DNA from: a bacterium
GTDB lineage: Bacteria; Desulfobacterota_D; UBA1144
Direction of reading: 5' to 3'
DNA length: 5,122 bases
Assembly: GCA_002701865.2 (NCBI GenBank)
Contig: NZWH02000014.1
Coordinates: 20,554 to 25,675 of the forward strand
Positions 1 to 4,451 of the stretch are shown piece by piece (positions within the stretch are counted from its first letter, which is position 1; each line of letters starts with the position of its first letter). Under the pieces are notes generated by a model, which was not told the origin of the DNA, ran no database searches, and saw only the letters and a list, made by a program, of their open reading frames with translations. The position numbers were made by a program, and so were the translations under genes.

Positions 1-2
1 TA

Positions 3-137
3 GCGTTGATTATTACTCAGTATTTTTTGAGCTACAAGTGGAGCTTAGAGTATAAAAATGATTTTGTTAAAAATGAAAACCAACTATTAGTACCCCCTAA
101 GTTGATACCAATGAGTAAAATAAAAGAATTAATTTGA
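3..137 (+). CDS. 3' end of an unidentified protein (partial, cut by window start)
   Basis: An open frame enters from the left edge and stops at TGA 135-137, giving the last 44 residues of a protein. The visible part begins ALIITQYFLSYKWSLEYKND and ends PMSKIKELI. It has a short aromatic/aliphatic stretch followed by a mixed charged tail with a PP pair. The other two + frames meet stops early, and the codons look normal for this AT-rich genome, so a real C-terminus is likely. I do not recognise the family. Its last 9 bases overlap the 3' end of the convergent gene on the - strand, and no terminator hairpin is visible between them. Confidence 0.6.
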   Translation, partial: ALIITQYFLSYKWSLEYKNDFVKNENQLLVPPKLIPMSKIKELI

Positions 138-875
138 TGACTTACTCAAATCTTTCTGATTAGCGAATTCTATATTTGTCCAACGCTCTAATAGAAATTT
201 AAACAAGTCTTTTGCATTCTTAAACTCTGATTTTGTTAGCATTAATTTAAAATCTGAAACTATTTTCACTGAATCCTCCTTGTCAAGACTAGTCATAGGG
301 AAGGAGGCAAGTAAGTCTCCATAATTTAAAATAATAAAGCTATCGGAGGGAAATTTATGTAACCACTTGTTTAAGTCCTGCAAATCTTCCTGAATAACAT
401 CTAAATATTTTTTAAGTTCTAAATCTTCAACTAAGGTTTCTTCTACTGTAGAATTGAAATTGTTAATTGTTTCTTTAACATCAGCAATACTACTTTTGTA
501 ATGAATTGCTCCAAAACCCCAATGAGTTTTAAACACTTTTTTTTGGCTTTCGTTAAAAACAAAAAACCAGTGAATTGGGATAAGATTGTCAACTAAAAAA
601 GAAAAAGGAGTATTGTCTAACTTATTGTCCGGACAGATGAAATTTTCATTATCTTCTTTAATAAATAGACATTCTTTAATTTGATTTTCTTTTATACCTA
701 ATTGCTCACATAAGGCATTTTGAAATGTTCCGTACTCATTTCCGAACCACAAACCATAAGGTGATGTAGGACCACCCCAAAAACGTTCGTAAAAATCTGT
801 ATATTCAACCCAGTAATCTTTATCATCTTTAAAATGTGAAAGTCTTTGATATATTTGCAAACAACAAGATGGCAT
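129..875 (-). CDS. Unidentified soluble protein, 248 aa
   Basis: The frame is long and uninterrupted on the - strand, with ATG at 875-873 and TAA at 131-129. The start is supported by AGGA (886-889 on the + strand) 10 bases upstream. I see no signal peptide or membrane helix. The N-terminal half is aromatic-rich (YWVEYTDFYERFWGGP near residues 21-36, then GLWFGNEYGTF at 41-51). The middle holds a hydrophobic strand-like stretch IPIHWFFVF (99-107) and THWGFGAIHY (117-126). The C-terminal half (about 130-235) is rich in Asp, Glu and Lys and probably helical. Cys occurs at 4, 5, 56, 69 and 81 without a CxxC pair. I cannot assign a family or function. The gene is transcribed divergently from 920-1222 across a 44-base gap and overlaps the convergent partial gene by 9 bases. 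Confidence 0.7.
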   Translation of the reverse strand: MPSCCLQIYQRLSHFKDDKDYWVEYTDFYERFWGGPTSPYGLWFGNEYGTFQNALCEQLGIKENQIKECLFIKEDNENFICPDNKLDNTPFSFLVDNLIPIHWFFVFNESQKKVFKTHWGFGAIHYKSSIADVKETINNFNSTVEETLVEDLELKKYLDVIQEDLQDLNKWLHKFPSDSFIILNYGDLLASFPMTSLDKEDSVKIVSDFKLMLTKSEFKNAKDLFKFLLERWTNIEFANQKDLSKSSN

Positions 876-878
876 AAG

Positions 879-906
879 TTGATTTTCCTATATTTAGAAT
901 TATAAT
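879..906. promoter_or_regulatory. Divergent promoter with a shared palindromic -10
   Basis: The octamer ATTATAAT (899-906) is its own reverse complement, so a perfect TATAAT reads on the + strand at 901-906 and on the - strand at 904-899. For the + strand, TTGATT (879-884) is a fair -35 at 16-bp spacing. The - strand has no good -35 match. The + strand -10 ends 13 bases before ATG 920, so the leader would be only about 7 bases. The - strand -10 ends 23 bases before ATG 875 and leaves room for AGGA. This is a motif reading only, with no transcription data. TATAAT-like words are common in AT-rich DNA. Confidence 0.5.
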
Positions 907-920
907 TCAATCTAAATATA
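889..920. repeat. Perfect 10-bp inverted repeat around the divergent -10
   Basis: TATATTTAGA (889-898) and TCTAAATATA (911-920) are exact reverse complements separated by 12 bases that contain the shared -10. The arm centres are 22 bp apart, about two helical turns, which is the geometry expected of an operator bound by a dimeric regulator. The right arm ends on the A of ATG 920 and the left arm overlaps the ribosome binding site of the - strand gene. It could alternatively form a weak A/T hairpin, or be chance in AT-rich sequence. Confidence 0.5.
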
Positions 921-1222
921 TGAGATTTAATAATTCAAAAATTGTCTTTTTCTTTTTGCTTTTAGCTGGAAATGTTACAGCTGAAGAATTAGTTTTTTAT
1001 GAAACTGTGCCTGTAATAGGAAAGTTAGTGATAATGGCTGTAGCGATAGGGATACCTACTTTTATTATTCTTTCACATATTCCATTATTTGAACTATTGG
1101 ATACTGATAAGCTTCCAGTGCCTCCGAAACTTAGTAAGCCACAAATGGATACTTTGAAAGGAACCGTGGTTGGAGTTGTATTTGGACTTTTGCTAACTGT
1201 TCTTACTTTAATACTTCTTTGA
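920..1222 (+). CDS. Unidentified small exported or membrane protein, 100 aa
   Basis: The N-terminus looks like a signal peptide: MRFNNSK, then the hydrophobic IVFFFLLLAG, then a plausible cleavage after VTA at residue 21, before EE. A second hydrophobic segment spans about 33-52. It is followed by a polar, Pro-rich stretch (LPVPPKLSKP, 65-74) and a third hydrophobic segment from about 81 to the very end, LTLILL. After signal cleavage the product would have two membrane helices; if uncleaved, three. I do not recognise the family. No Shine-Dalgarno sequence precedes the ATG, and the likely -10 ends 13 bases upstream, suggesting a leaderless or very short leader. It faces the 248-aa gene divergently, so the two may be co-regulated. 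Confidence 0.65.
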   Translation: MRFNNSKIVFFFLLLAGNVTAEELVFYETVPVIGKLVIMAVAIGIPTFIILSHIPLFELLDTDKLPVPPKLSKPQMDTLKGTVVGVVFGLLLTVLTLILL

Positions 1223-1262
1223 TTTTTTTATTAAAAAACTAGCGATTTCACTTTATTTTTGT

Positions 1263-1268
1263 TATAGT
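1263..1268 (+). promoter_or_regulatory. Candidate -10 box for the YgjP-like gene
   Basis: TATAGT lies 8 bases before ATG 1277 in the 54-base gap between 1222 and 1277. I find no convincing -35 at 16-18 bp spacing and no Shine-Dalgarno sequence. If used, transcription would start at or within a couple of bases of the ATG, making a leaderless mRNA. The evidence is a single hexamer. Confidence 0.35.
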
Positions 1269-1276
1269 GAGCTCAA

Positions 1277-2047
1277 ATGTCTGTTAAAGTGGACCAAATT
1301 ATAAGAACCGAAAGGAAGAGTACTGAAATTCAAGTTTCTGTGGAGGGACATATAATTGTTCGCGCTCCACTTAATGAACCAATAGAAAGGATTGAAGAAA
1401 TAATTGAATCCAAGAAATTTTGGCTTCTCAGGACACAGCAAATAGCGAAAGCAAAATATCTTAATGATCTACACAAAAAGTATGAGGATGGCGAAAAGTT
1501 CCTGTATCTTGGAATTGAGAGGAATCTTCAAACTATTGACAATGATCCTGTTCCATTATCTTATAGGGATGGAACATTTTTTTTGTCTAAGAATTATTTA
1601 AAGTTTGCAAATAAATTCTTTATTGATTGGTATAAAGACAGAGCCCTAGATTATATTTCAGGGGTAGCAGATAGATTTTCAAGTCTCTATAAGATCCCAT
1701 ATAAGAAAGTAATAATAAAAGACTCGTTTTCTCAATGGGCATCTTGTTCTGGAGATGGGAATCTAAATTTTAGTTGGAGAGTTGTTCTTGTTCCACCAGA
1801 GGTAATTGCCTATCTGGTTGTTCATGAATTGGCACATATGGACATTAGGAACCATTCATCGGATTACTGGATAAAGGTTGAGCAAATGATGCCTGATTAT
1901 TTAAAACATGAAAATTCCTTAAAAGAATATGATCATATATTAAGTATTTTAAAGAATGATGGTGGACCTTCATTTACCGATTCCCGAGATTCTAAGAAAA
2001 AAGAAGATATTTCCAAGCAAAATAAACAACTAGAGTTCGAAATATAA
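1277..2047 (+). CDS. YgjP-like (SprT/M48-like) zinc metallohydrolase
   Basis: This matches the YgjP-like metallopeptidase family (DUF45). The zinc motif HELAH sits at residues 183-187 (ligands H183 and H187, catalytic E184), with a third likely ligand at H193 in RNHSSDYW. The signature QWASCSGDGNLNFSW (153-167), followed by VLVPPEVIAYLVV and, after the zinc site, VEQMMPDY (201-208), is the typical order. The N-terminal part (about 1-110) carries the usual beta-rich segment with VRAPLNEP near 28-35. Members are often annotated as M48-family or SprT-like zinc proteases; E. coli YgjP has been reported to act as a UTP pyrophosphatase, so the substrate here is open. At 256 residues it is longer than E. 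coli YgjP (about 167), partly through a charged tail from about 225. It is cytoplasmic by sequence and probably co-transcribed with the next gene 4 bases downstream. Confidence 0.92.
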   Translation: MSVKVDQIIRTERKSTEIQVSVEGHIIVRAPLNEPIERIEEIIESKKFWLLRTQQIAKAKYLNDLHKKYEDGEKFLYLGIERNLQTIDNDPVPLSYRDGTFFLSKNYLKFANKFFIDWYKDRALDYISGVADRFSSLYKIPYKKVIIKDSFSQWASCSGDGNLNFSWRVVLVPPEVIAYLVVHELAHMDIRNHSSDYWIKVEQMMPDYLKHENSLKEYDHILSILKNDGGPSFTDSRDSKKKEDISKQNKQLEFEI

Positions 2048-2051
2048 TTAA

Positions 2052-2330
2052 ATGGCATCTAAATTAAAAAAAACTTTTAACAGAATTATTGTCTTCATCC
2101 TCTCTCTCCCTTTTGCTATACCGCTACTCTCACCGATAATTCTTTTGTACTTTATTTATTTAAGTACATCTCCAGAGGGTAGGTTAAAACTTAAGAGATA
2201 CTATGCTCTGTTCCTATATTTAAGTGGATTAGTTATGGGATGTTTTAGTCGAAATAATCCAATAAAACGAGCAAAATCTAGATCAGCTTTATGGCAAGAA
2301 TGTAAGAACTATTGGAATGGGACTGATTAA
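2052..2330 (+). CDS. Unidentified small two-helix membrane protein, 92 aa
   Basis: ATG 2052 follows the YgjP-like stop by 4 bases, so the two are probably one transcript. The start has a basic N-terminus (MASKLKKTFNR), then a long Pro-containing hydrophobic segment (about 12-38). A short basic loop (GRLKLKRYY, 43-51) leads to a second hydrophobic segment (about 51-65). The tail is basic and polar with two Trp (81 and 88). Basic residues before helix 1, between the helices and after helix 2 make the topology ambiguous; helix 1 could be a re-entrant hairpin because it holds three Pro. There is no signal cleavage site and no Shine-Dalgarno sequence. I do not recognise the family. Its TAA shares the palindrome TTAA (2327-2330) with the stop of the convergent 35-aa ORF. 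Confidence 0.65.
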   Translation: MASKLKKTFNRIIVFILSLPFAIPLLSPIILLYFIYLSTSPEGRLKLKRYYALFLYLSGLVMGCFSRNNPIKRAKSRSALWQECKNYWNGTD

Positions 2331-2434
2331 ATTTTATTAGCGTTTTCAGTAATCTGATACAATGAATAGGCCATTATCAAAAAAATAGTTAAAAATAGGA
2401 TTGCGAAAAATATTTTTTCTTTAGGACCTGTCAT
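2327..2434 (-). CDS. Candidate 35-aa single-helix membrane peptide
   Basis: A short - strand frame runs from ATG (2434-2432) to TAA (2329-2327). It begins MTGPKEKIFF, continues as an unbroken hydrophobic stretch to about residue 27 (AILFLTIFLIMAYSLYQI) and ends TENANKI. The charge pattern, with lysines before the helix and a polar end, suits a one-helix protein with the N-terminus inside. It fills most of the 153-base gap between 2330 and 2484. A perfect TATAAT on the - strand (2446-2441) ends 6 bases before its ATG, with no Shine-Dalgarno sequence, suggesting a leaderless message. Caution: T-rich DNA yields hydrophobic codons by chance, so homologues or ribosome profiling are needed to settle it. 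Confidence 0.5.
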   Translation of the reverse strand: MTGPKEKIFFAILFLTIFLIMAYSLYQITENANKI

Positions 2435-2440
2435 TAGATA

Positions 2441-2448
2441 ATTATAAA
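2441..2448. promoter_or_regulatory. Candidate divergent promoter with overlapping -10 boxes
   Basis: ATTATAAA gives TATAAT on the - strand (2446-2441) toward the 35-aa ORF and TATAAA on the + strand (2443-2448) toward the 209-aa gene. The - strand box ends 6 bases before its ATG. The + strand box ends 35 bases before ATG 2484, leaving a leader of about 28 bases. No good -35 was found on either strand; the best on the + strand is TTTAGG at 2420-2425 with 17-bp spacing. Motif evidence only. Confidence 0.35.
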
Positions 2449-2455
2449 TGGAAAA

Positions 2456-2473
2456 AAGAAACTTAAGAAACTT
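2456..2473 (+). repeat. Tandem 9-bp direct repeat in the leader of the 209-aa gene
   Basis: AAGAAACTT occurs twice in immediate succession (2456-2464 and 2465-2473), ending 10 bases before ATG 2484. The junction forms the palindrome CTTAAG. It lies downstream of the candidate + strand -10, so it would be in the 5' untranslated region if that promoter is used. It could be an operator, an RNA element or chance; no hairpin of note forms. Confidence 0.45.
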
Positions 2474-2483
2474 TTATTAATTA

Positions 2484-3113
2484 ATGATTGCTATAATAAA
2501 AAAGGTAAGTAATATACTTCATATGCAAGGTATAGATTTTAAAGAACAAAAAGAACAAGAAACTACGATAGCTTTAGTTTTTCCAGAAGGTTTAAGAGAT
2601 AAAGTCTTATTTAGACCACAGGCTAAAGGTAATGTTCAACTCAGAAACGACAAGGGAGAAGGCTACCACAGCCACAATCCATTTAAGCTAATCGCTCTCG
2701 ACTGTCTAGAGGAGTATTTAACAACTGAAAATCCAGATAAACTAATTGAAGCTGTTATGCATGATTATTCAATTTTGCATGGAACGCTTATTTTGGATCA
2801 CGAATCATGGGATCCTAAAACAATGGTTGGAGATGAGATTGTTGATTTAACAATTTTGTCTATGGCTCACATTGGTACTTTTAATGATGAATTAAAGTAT
2901 GTAACGCCGTCGACTGTTGTATGGTCTACAATTAATTACTGGAGATCTTTTTTAACTTTCAAAAGAAATGCCTTTTATGCAGCTGAAACTGGAAAGTATC
3001 TTGAAGGCTGTTTCCTTAGGCTGGGTGGAGCATTAATTCCTTCAATCGTTCCTGTTGCTGATGGAGCATTTACTGAAGAAGAAAGAAAATACCGTGAAAT
3101 GAAAAGCGCCTAG
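2484..3113 (+). CDS. Unidentified protein, 209 aa
   Basis: This is a long + frame from ATG 2484 to TAG 3111-3113. The product looks soluble and mixed alpha/beta, with no signal peptide. Visible features are a charged N-terminal region (FKEQKEQETT, 19-28), ALVFPEGLRDKVLFRPQ (30-46), a His/Asn patch YHSHNPF (61-67) and an acidic helix DCLEEYL (73-79). The C-terminal half has STINYWRSF (148-156) and a hydrophobic GCFLRLGGALIPSIVPV stretch (175-191), then a charged tail. I do not recognise the family. No Shine-Dalgarno sequence precedes the ATG; ATG 2523 (Met14) is a possible alternative start. The TIxYWR segment resembles one in the 142-aa protein at 3655. The gene converges on the DUF4396 gene with only 4 bases between stops and no terminator hairpin. 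Confidence 0.7.
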   Translation: MIAIIKKVSNILHMQGIDFKEQKEQETTIALVFPEGLRDKVLFRPQAKGNVQLRNDKGEGYHSHNPFKLIALDCLEEYLTTENPDKLIEAVMHDYSILHGTLILDHESWDPKTMVGDEIVDLTILSMAHIGTFNDELKYVTPSTVVWSTINYWRSFLTFKRNAFYAAETGKYLEGCFLRLGGALIPSIVPVADGAFTEEERKYREMKSA

Positions 3114-3117
3114 TTTT

Positions 3118-3534
3118 TTAATGACAAGAAATCCCATATTTTTTTAGCTTCCAATAGTTGTATGGAACAGGAGCACAAAATCCAGCTATAAGTATATATG
3201 GAAGAGATCTTAAATTAATAATAGCCTCTCCATTTAGCATGAAATCAGTTGTATTCATAGCAATCTCCATGCCAACCATGCTAACAAAACTCATACCTAT
3301 TGCTGTTTTAAAGGCATCTAGAAATTCTAACTGCCGCCAGAGTATAACTGTTTCAAGTATAATGCTTGTAATTAACCCATTCACTATGGCTAATAGCATT
3401 ATTTCTAAAGTTGAATATCCATGAGTAATATTTTGGAAATATATAATAGTACCAAAGTCACCTATCGAGCAACCAAAAAGACACCATAAAGTATTAACTG
3501 AGGCTTTTTTCCATGTATGTTTACATTTCCACAT
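3118..3534 (-). CDS. DUF4396-type integral membrane protein
   Basis: At 138 residues this has the layout I associate with DUF4396 (PF14342). A W-x-x-A-x-x-N-T-L lead-in (HTWKKASVNTL, 6-16) runs into CLFGCSIGD (18-26). A conserved GMEIAMN (88-94) sits in the third helix, and the end is PYNYWKLKKYGISCH (124-138). Hydrophobic segments lie at about 12-33, 43-65, 75-92 and 109-123, so four inner-membrane helices are likely. The family's function is not established; conserved Cys (18, 22, 137) and the terminal CH suggest metal binding, which is inference. Where I recall family members having LHCLTGC, this one has LWCLFGC, so a His may be missing. AAAAGGA (3544-3550 on the + strand) is a good ribosome binding site 9 bases from the ATG and overlaps the end of the upstream 28-aa ORF, so translational coupling is likely. 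Confidence 0.75.
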   Translation of the reverse strand: MWKCKHTWKKASVNTLWCLFGCSIGDFGTIIYFQNITHGYSTLEIMLLAIVNGLITSIILETVILWRQLEFLDAFKTAIGMSFVSMVGMEIAMNTTDFMLNGEAIINLRSLPYILIAGFCAPVPYNYWKLKKYGISCH

Positions 3535-3538
3535 CAGC

Positions 3539-3625
3539 TTATTTCCTTTTAATTAGATAAATCAGTACTAATATCATTAGAACTACTGTTATCGAAAAGT
3601 AAAAAAGAATTGTTTCTTGAATCAT
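3539..3625 (-). CDS. Candidate 28-aa single-helix membrane peptide
   Basis: A short - strand frame runs from ATG (3625-3623) to TAA (3541-3539), 4 bases before the DUF4396 start. It begins MIQET, is hydrophobic from residue 6 to 25 (ILFYFSITVV, then LMILVLIYLI) and ends KRK. One full-length helix with a basic C-terminus predicts N-out, C-in. Its last codons contain the ribosome binding site of the DUF4396 gene, a typical operon arrangement. A purine-rich AGAGGA (3626-3631 on the + strand) directly abuts its ATG, which is closer than a normal Shine-Dalgarno spacing. A - strand TATAAT (3648-3643) ends 17 bases upstream. It may be a real small subunit or a translated leader. Chance hydrophobicity in T-rich DNA is the main caution. 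Confidence 0.5.
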   Translation of the reverse strand: MIQETILFYFSITVVLMILVLIYLIKRK

Positions 3626-3633
3626 TCCTCTAG

Positions 3634-3649
3634 TTATAATACATTATAA
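3634..3649. promoter_or_regulatory. Divergent promoter: inverted pair of TATAAT boxes
   Basis: TTATAAT-AC-ATTATAA is a perfect 7-bp inverted repeat with a 2-base spacer. It puts TATAAT on the + strand (3635-3640) toward the 142-aa gene and on the - strand (3648-3643) toward the 28-aa ORF and DUF4396 gene. The + strand box ends 14 bases before ATG 3655, predicting a leader of about 8 bases with no Shine-Dalgarno sequence. The best + strand -35 is the weak TTGTTT (3610-3615) at a long 19-bp spacing. Motif evidence only. Confidence 0.45.
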
Positions 3650-3654
3650 ACATC

Positions 3655-4083
3655 ATGGCTCAATCTAAAATTCTTGATTCAAACATTAATCAGAGATCTC
3701 AAGTTGGAAGAGAAATAATTAATGAAAAAAATGCAACCTCTTTCATGAGAAAGTATGAATTGTTTGATAGGGCTGATTTGTTTCCAAAAGAGATTAGAAC
3801 AATGGAAATCAAAGAGTGGGAGTCTTTTGCAAGGCAAAATCCATACTTAGCTAAGTTTCTTAACAAAAAACTCCCTGGCTACTTCTTCTTGGCATTGGAG
3901 ACATGGAATTCTTCTGATGACTCGGCTGCCTCCAACCCTTTGGTTGAGACAATTTTCGCTGATACGATTATATATTGGAGAAATTTAATTTTGAATAATG
4001 ATGAAAAGATGTCTGTCGAAGCCTCAATTCTTTTAAAGAATGTTGGCTTAGCTTTAGCTTCTGTACCAGGAGATGATAAATGA
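3655..4083 (+). CDS. Unidentified protein heading the redox operon, 142 aa
   Basis: A + frame runs from ATG 3655 to TGA 4081-4083. The product looks soluble and mostly helical, with no signal peptide or Cys. Visible features are a polar N-terminus (1-25), an acidic/basic middle (FDRADLFPKEIRTMEIKEW, 37-55) and KKLPGYFFLALETW (71-84). Toward the end come FADTIIYWRNLIL (101-113) and LLKNVGLALASV (126-137). I do not recognise the family. The stop overlaps the start of the glutaredoxin-like gene by ATGA, and that gene's AGGAG lies inside this frame, so the two are translationally coupled and a linked function is plausible. The gene has no Shine-Dalgarno sequence of its own. The TIIYWR segment resembles STINYWR in the 209-aa protein at 2484. 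Confidence 0.75.
   Translation: MAQSKILDSNINQRSQVGREIINEKNATSFMRKYELFDRADLFPKEIRTMEIKEWESFARQNPYLAKFLNKKLPGYFFLALETWNSSDDSAASNPLVETIFADTIIYWRNLILNNDEKMSVEASILLKNVGLALASVPGDDK
4068..4072 (+). promoter_or_regulatory. Strong Shine-Dalgarno for the glutaredoxin-like gene
   Basis: AGGAG sits 7 bases before ATG 4080, inside the upstream coding sequence. It fixes the start at the ATGA overlap and contrasts with the first gene of this operon, which has no such site. Confidence 0.7.
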
Positions 4084-4451
4084 AAATAATTAGGTTCATA
4101 TTAGGAAGAATTATTCTTTTCTTAGACTGGGCTACTTCGCCTAGTCCGATTACAATTTCTGAAGAAGAAAGATTGAGAATAAATACTTTTACCTCAAGCA
4201 TGGTGATGTACGAATTTAAGGCCTGTCCTTTTTGTGTCCGAGTAAGAAGATTTATGAAAAGAAATAATATAGTTATTCCGACCAAGGATGCTAGAAAAAA
4301 TAAAGACTACGCGGAAGAATTGGTTTCAGGTGGCGGGAAGCTCCAAGTTCCATGTTTGGTCATTCCCATCGAAGGTAAGAGTTCGGAATGGCTTTATGAA
4401 TCTAAGGATATAATAAATTTTCTTGCTAAAGAATTGGGGATAAAGCTATGA
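4080..4451 (+). CDS. Membrane-anchored glutaredoxin-like (GST N-terminal) protein
   Basis: A thioredoxin-fold protein of the glutaredoxin / GST N-terminal type, 123 residues. Residues 4-17 (IRFILGRIILFLDW) form a short hydrophobic N-terminal helix, probably a membrane tether. The domain proper begins near 41 with MVMYEFKACPFCVRVRR; the redox motif CPFC is at 49-52. LQVPCL (88-93) supplies the cis-Pro (P91), and WLYESKDIINFL (104-115) is the usual glutathione-binding ES-D segment and final helix. The expected role is thiol-disulfide exchange or deglutathionylation at the cytoplasmic face of the inner membrane. It overlaps the upstream gene by ATGA (4080-4083) and MsrB by ATGA (4448-4451). A dicysteine thioredoxin-fold protein next to MsrB could help reduce the oxidised reductase; that link is inference. 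Start choice is supported by AGGAG 7 bases upstream. Confidence 0.9.
   Translation: MKIIRFILGRIILFLDWATSPSPITISEEERLRINTFTSSMVMYEFKACPFCVRVRRFMKRNNIVIPTKDARKNKDYAEELVSGGGKLQVPCLVIPIEGKSSEWLYESKDIINFLAKELGIKL

Noticed and set aside
698..910. 70-codon - strand frame
   Set aside because: It lies inside the 248-aa gene in another frame, lacks a ribosome binding site and shows no coherent domain.
1224..1238. T6-ATT-A6 hairpin after the 100-aa gene as an intrinsic terminator
   Set aside because: The stem is only A/T pairs with no GC core and no separate U-tract, so it would be too weak. Such runs are expected in this composition.
2043..2048. TATAAT overlapping the stop of the YgjP-like gene as a promoter for 2052
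   Set aside because: It ends 3 bases before the ATG, so transcription would begin at or past the start codon. Read-through from 1277 is simpler.
2492..2497. TATAAT just inside the 209-aa gene as a promoter for a downstream start at ATG 2523
   Set aside because: It has no supporting -35. The frame from ATG 2484 is continuous, although Met14 remains a possible alternative start.
3158..3424. 88-codon + strand frame
   Set aside because: It is antisense to the DUF4396 gene, whose family match is strong; the frame shows no domain.
3968..4285. 105-codon - strand frame
   Set aside because: It is antisense across the 142-aa and glutaredoxin-like genes, both of which have better coding evidence.
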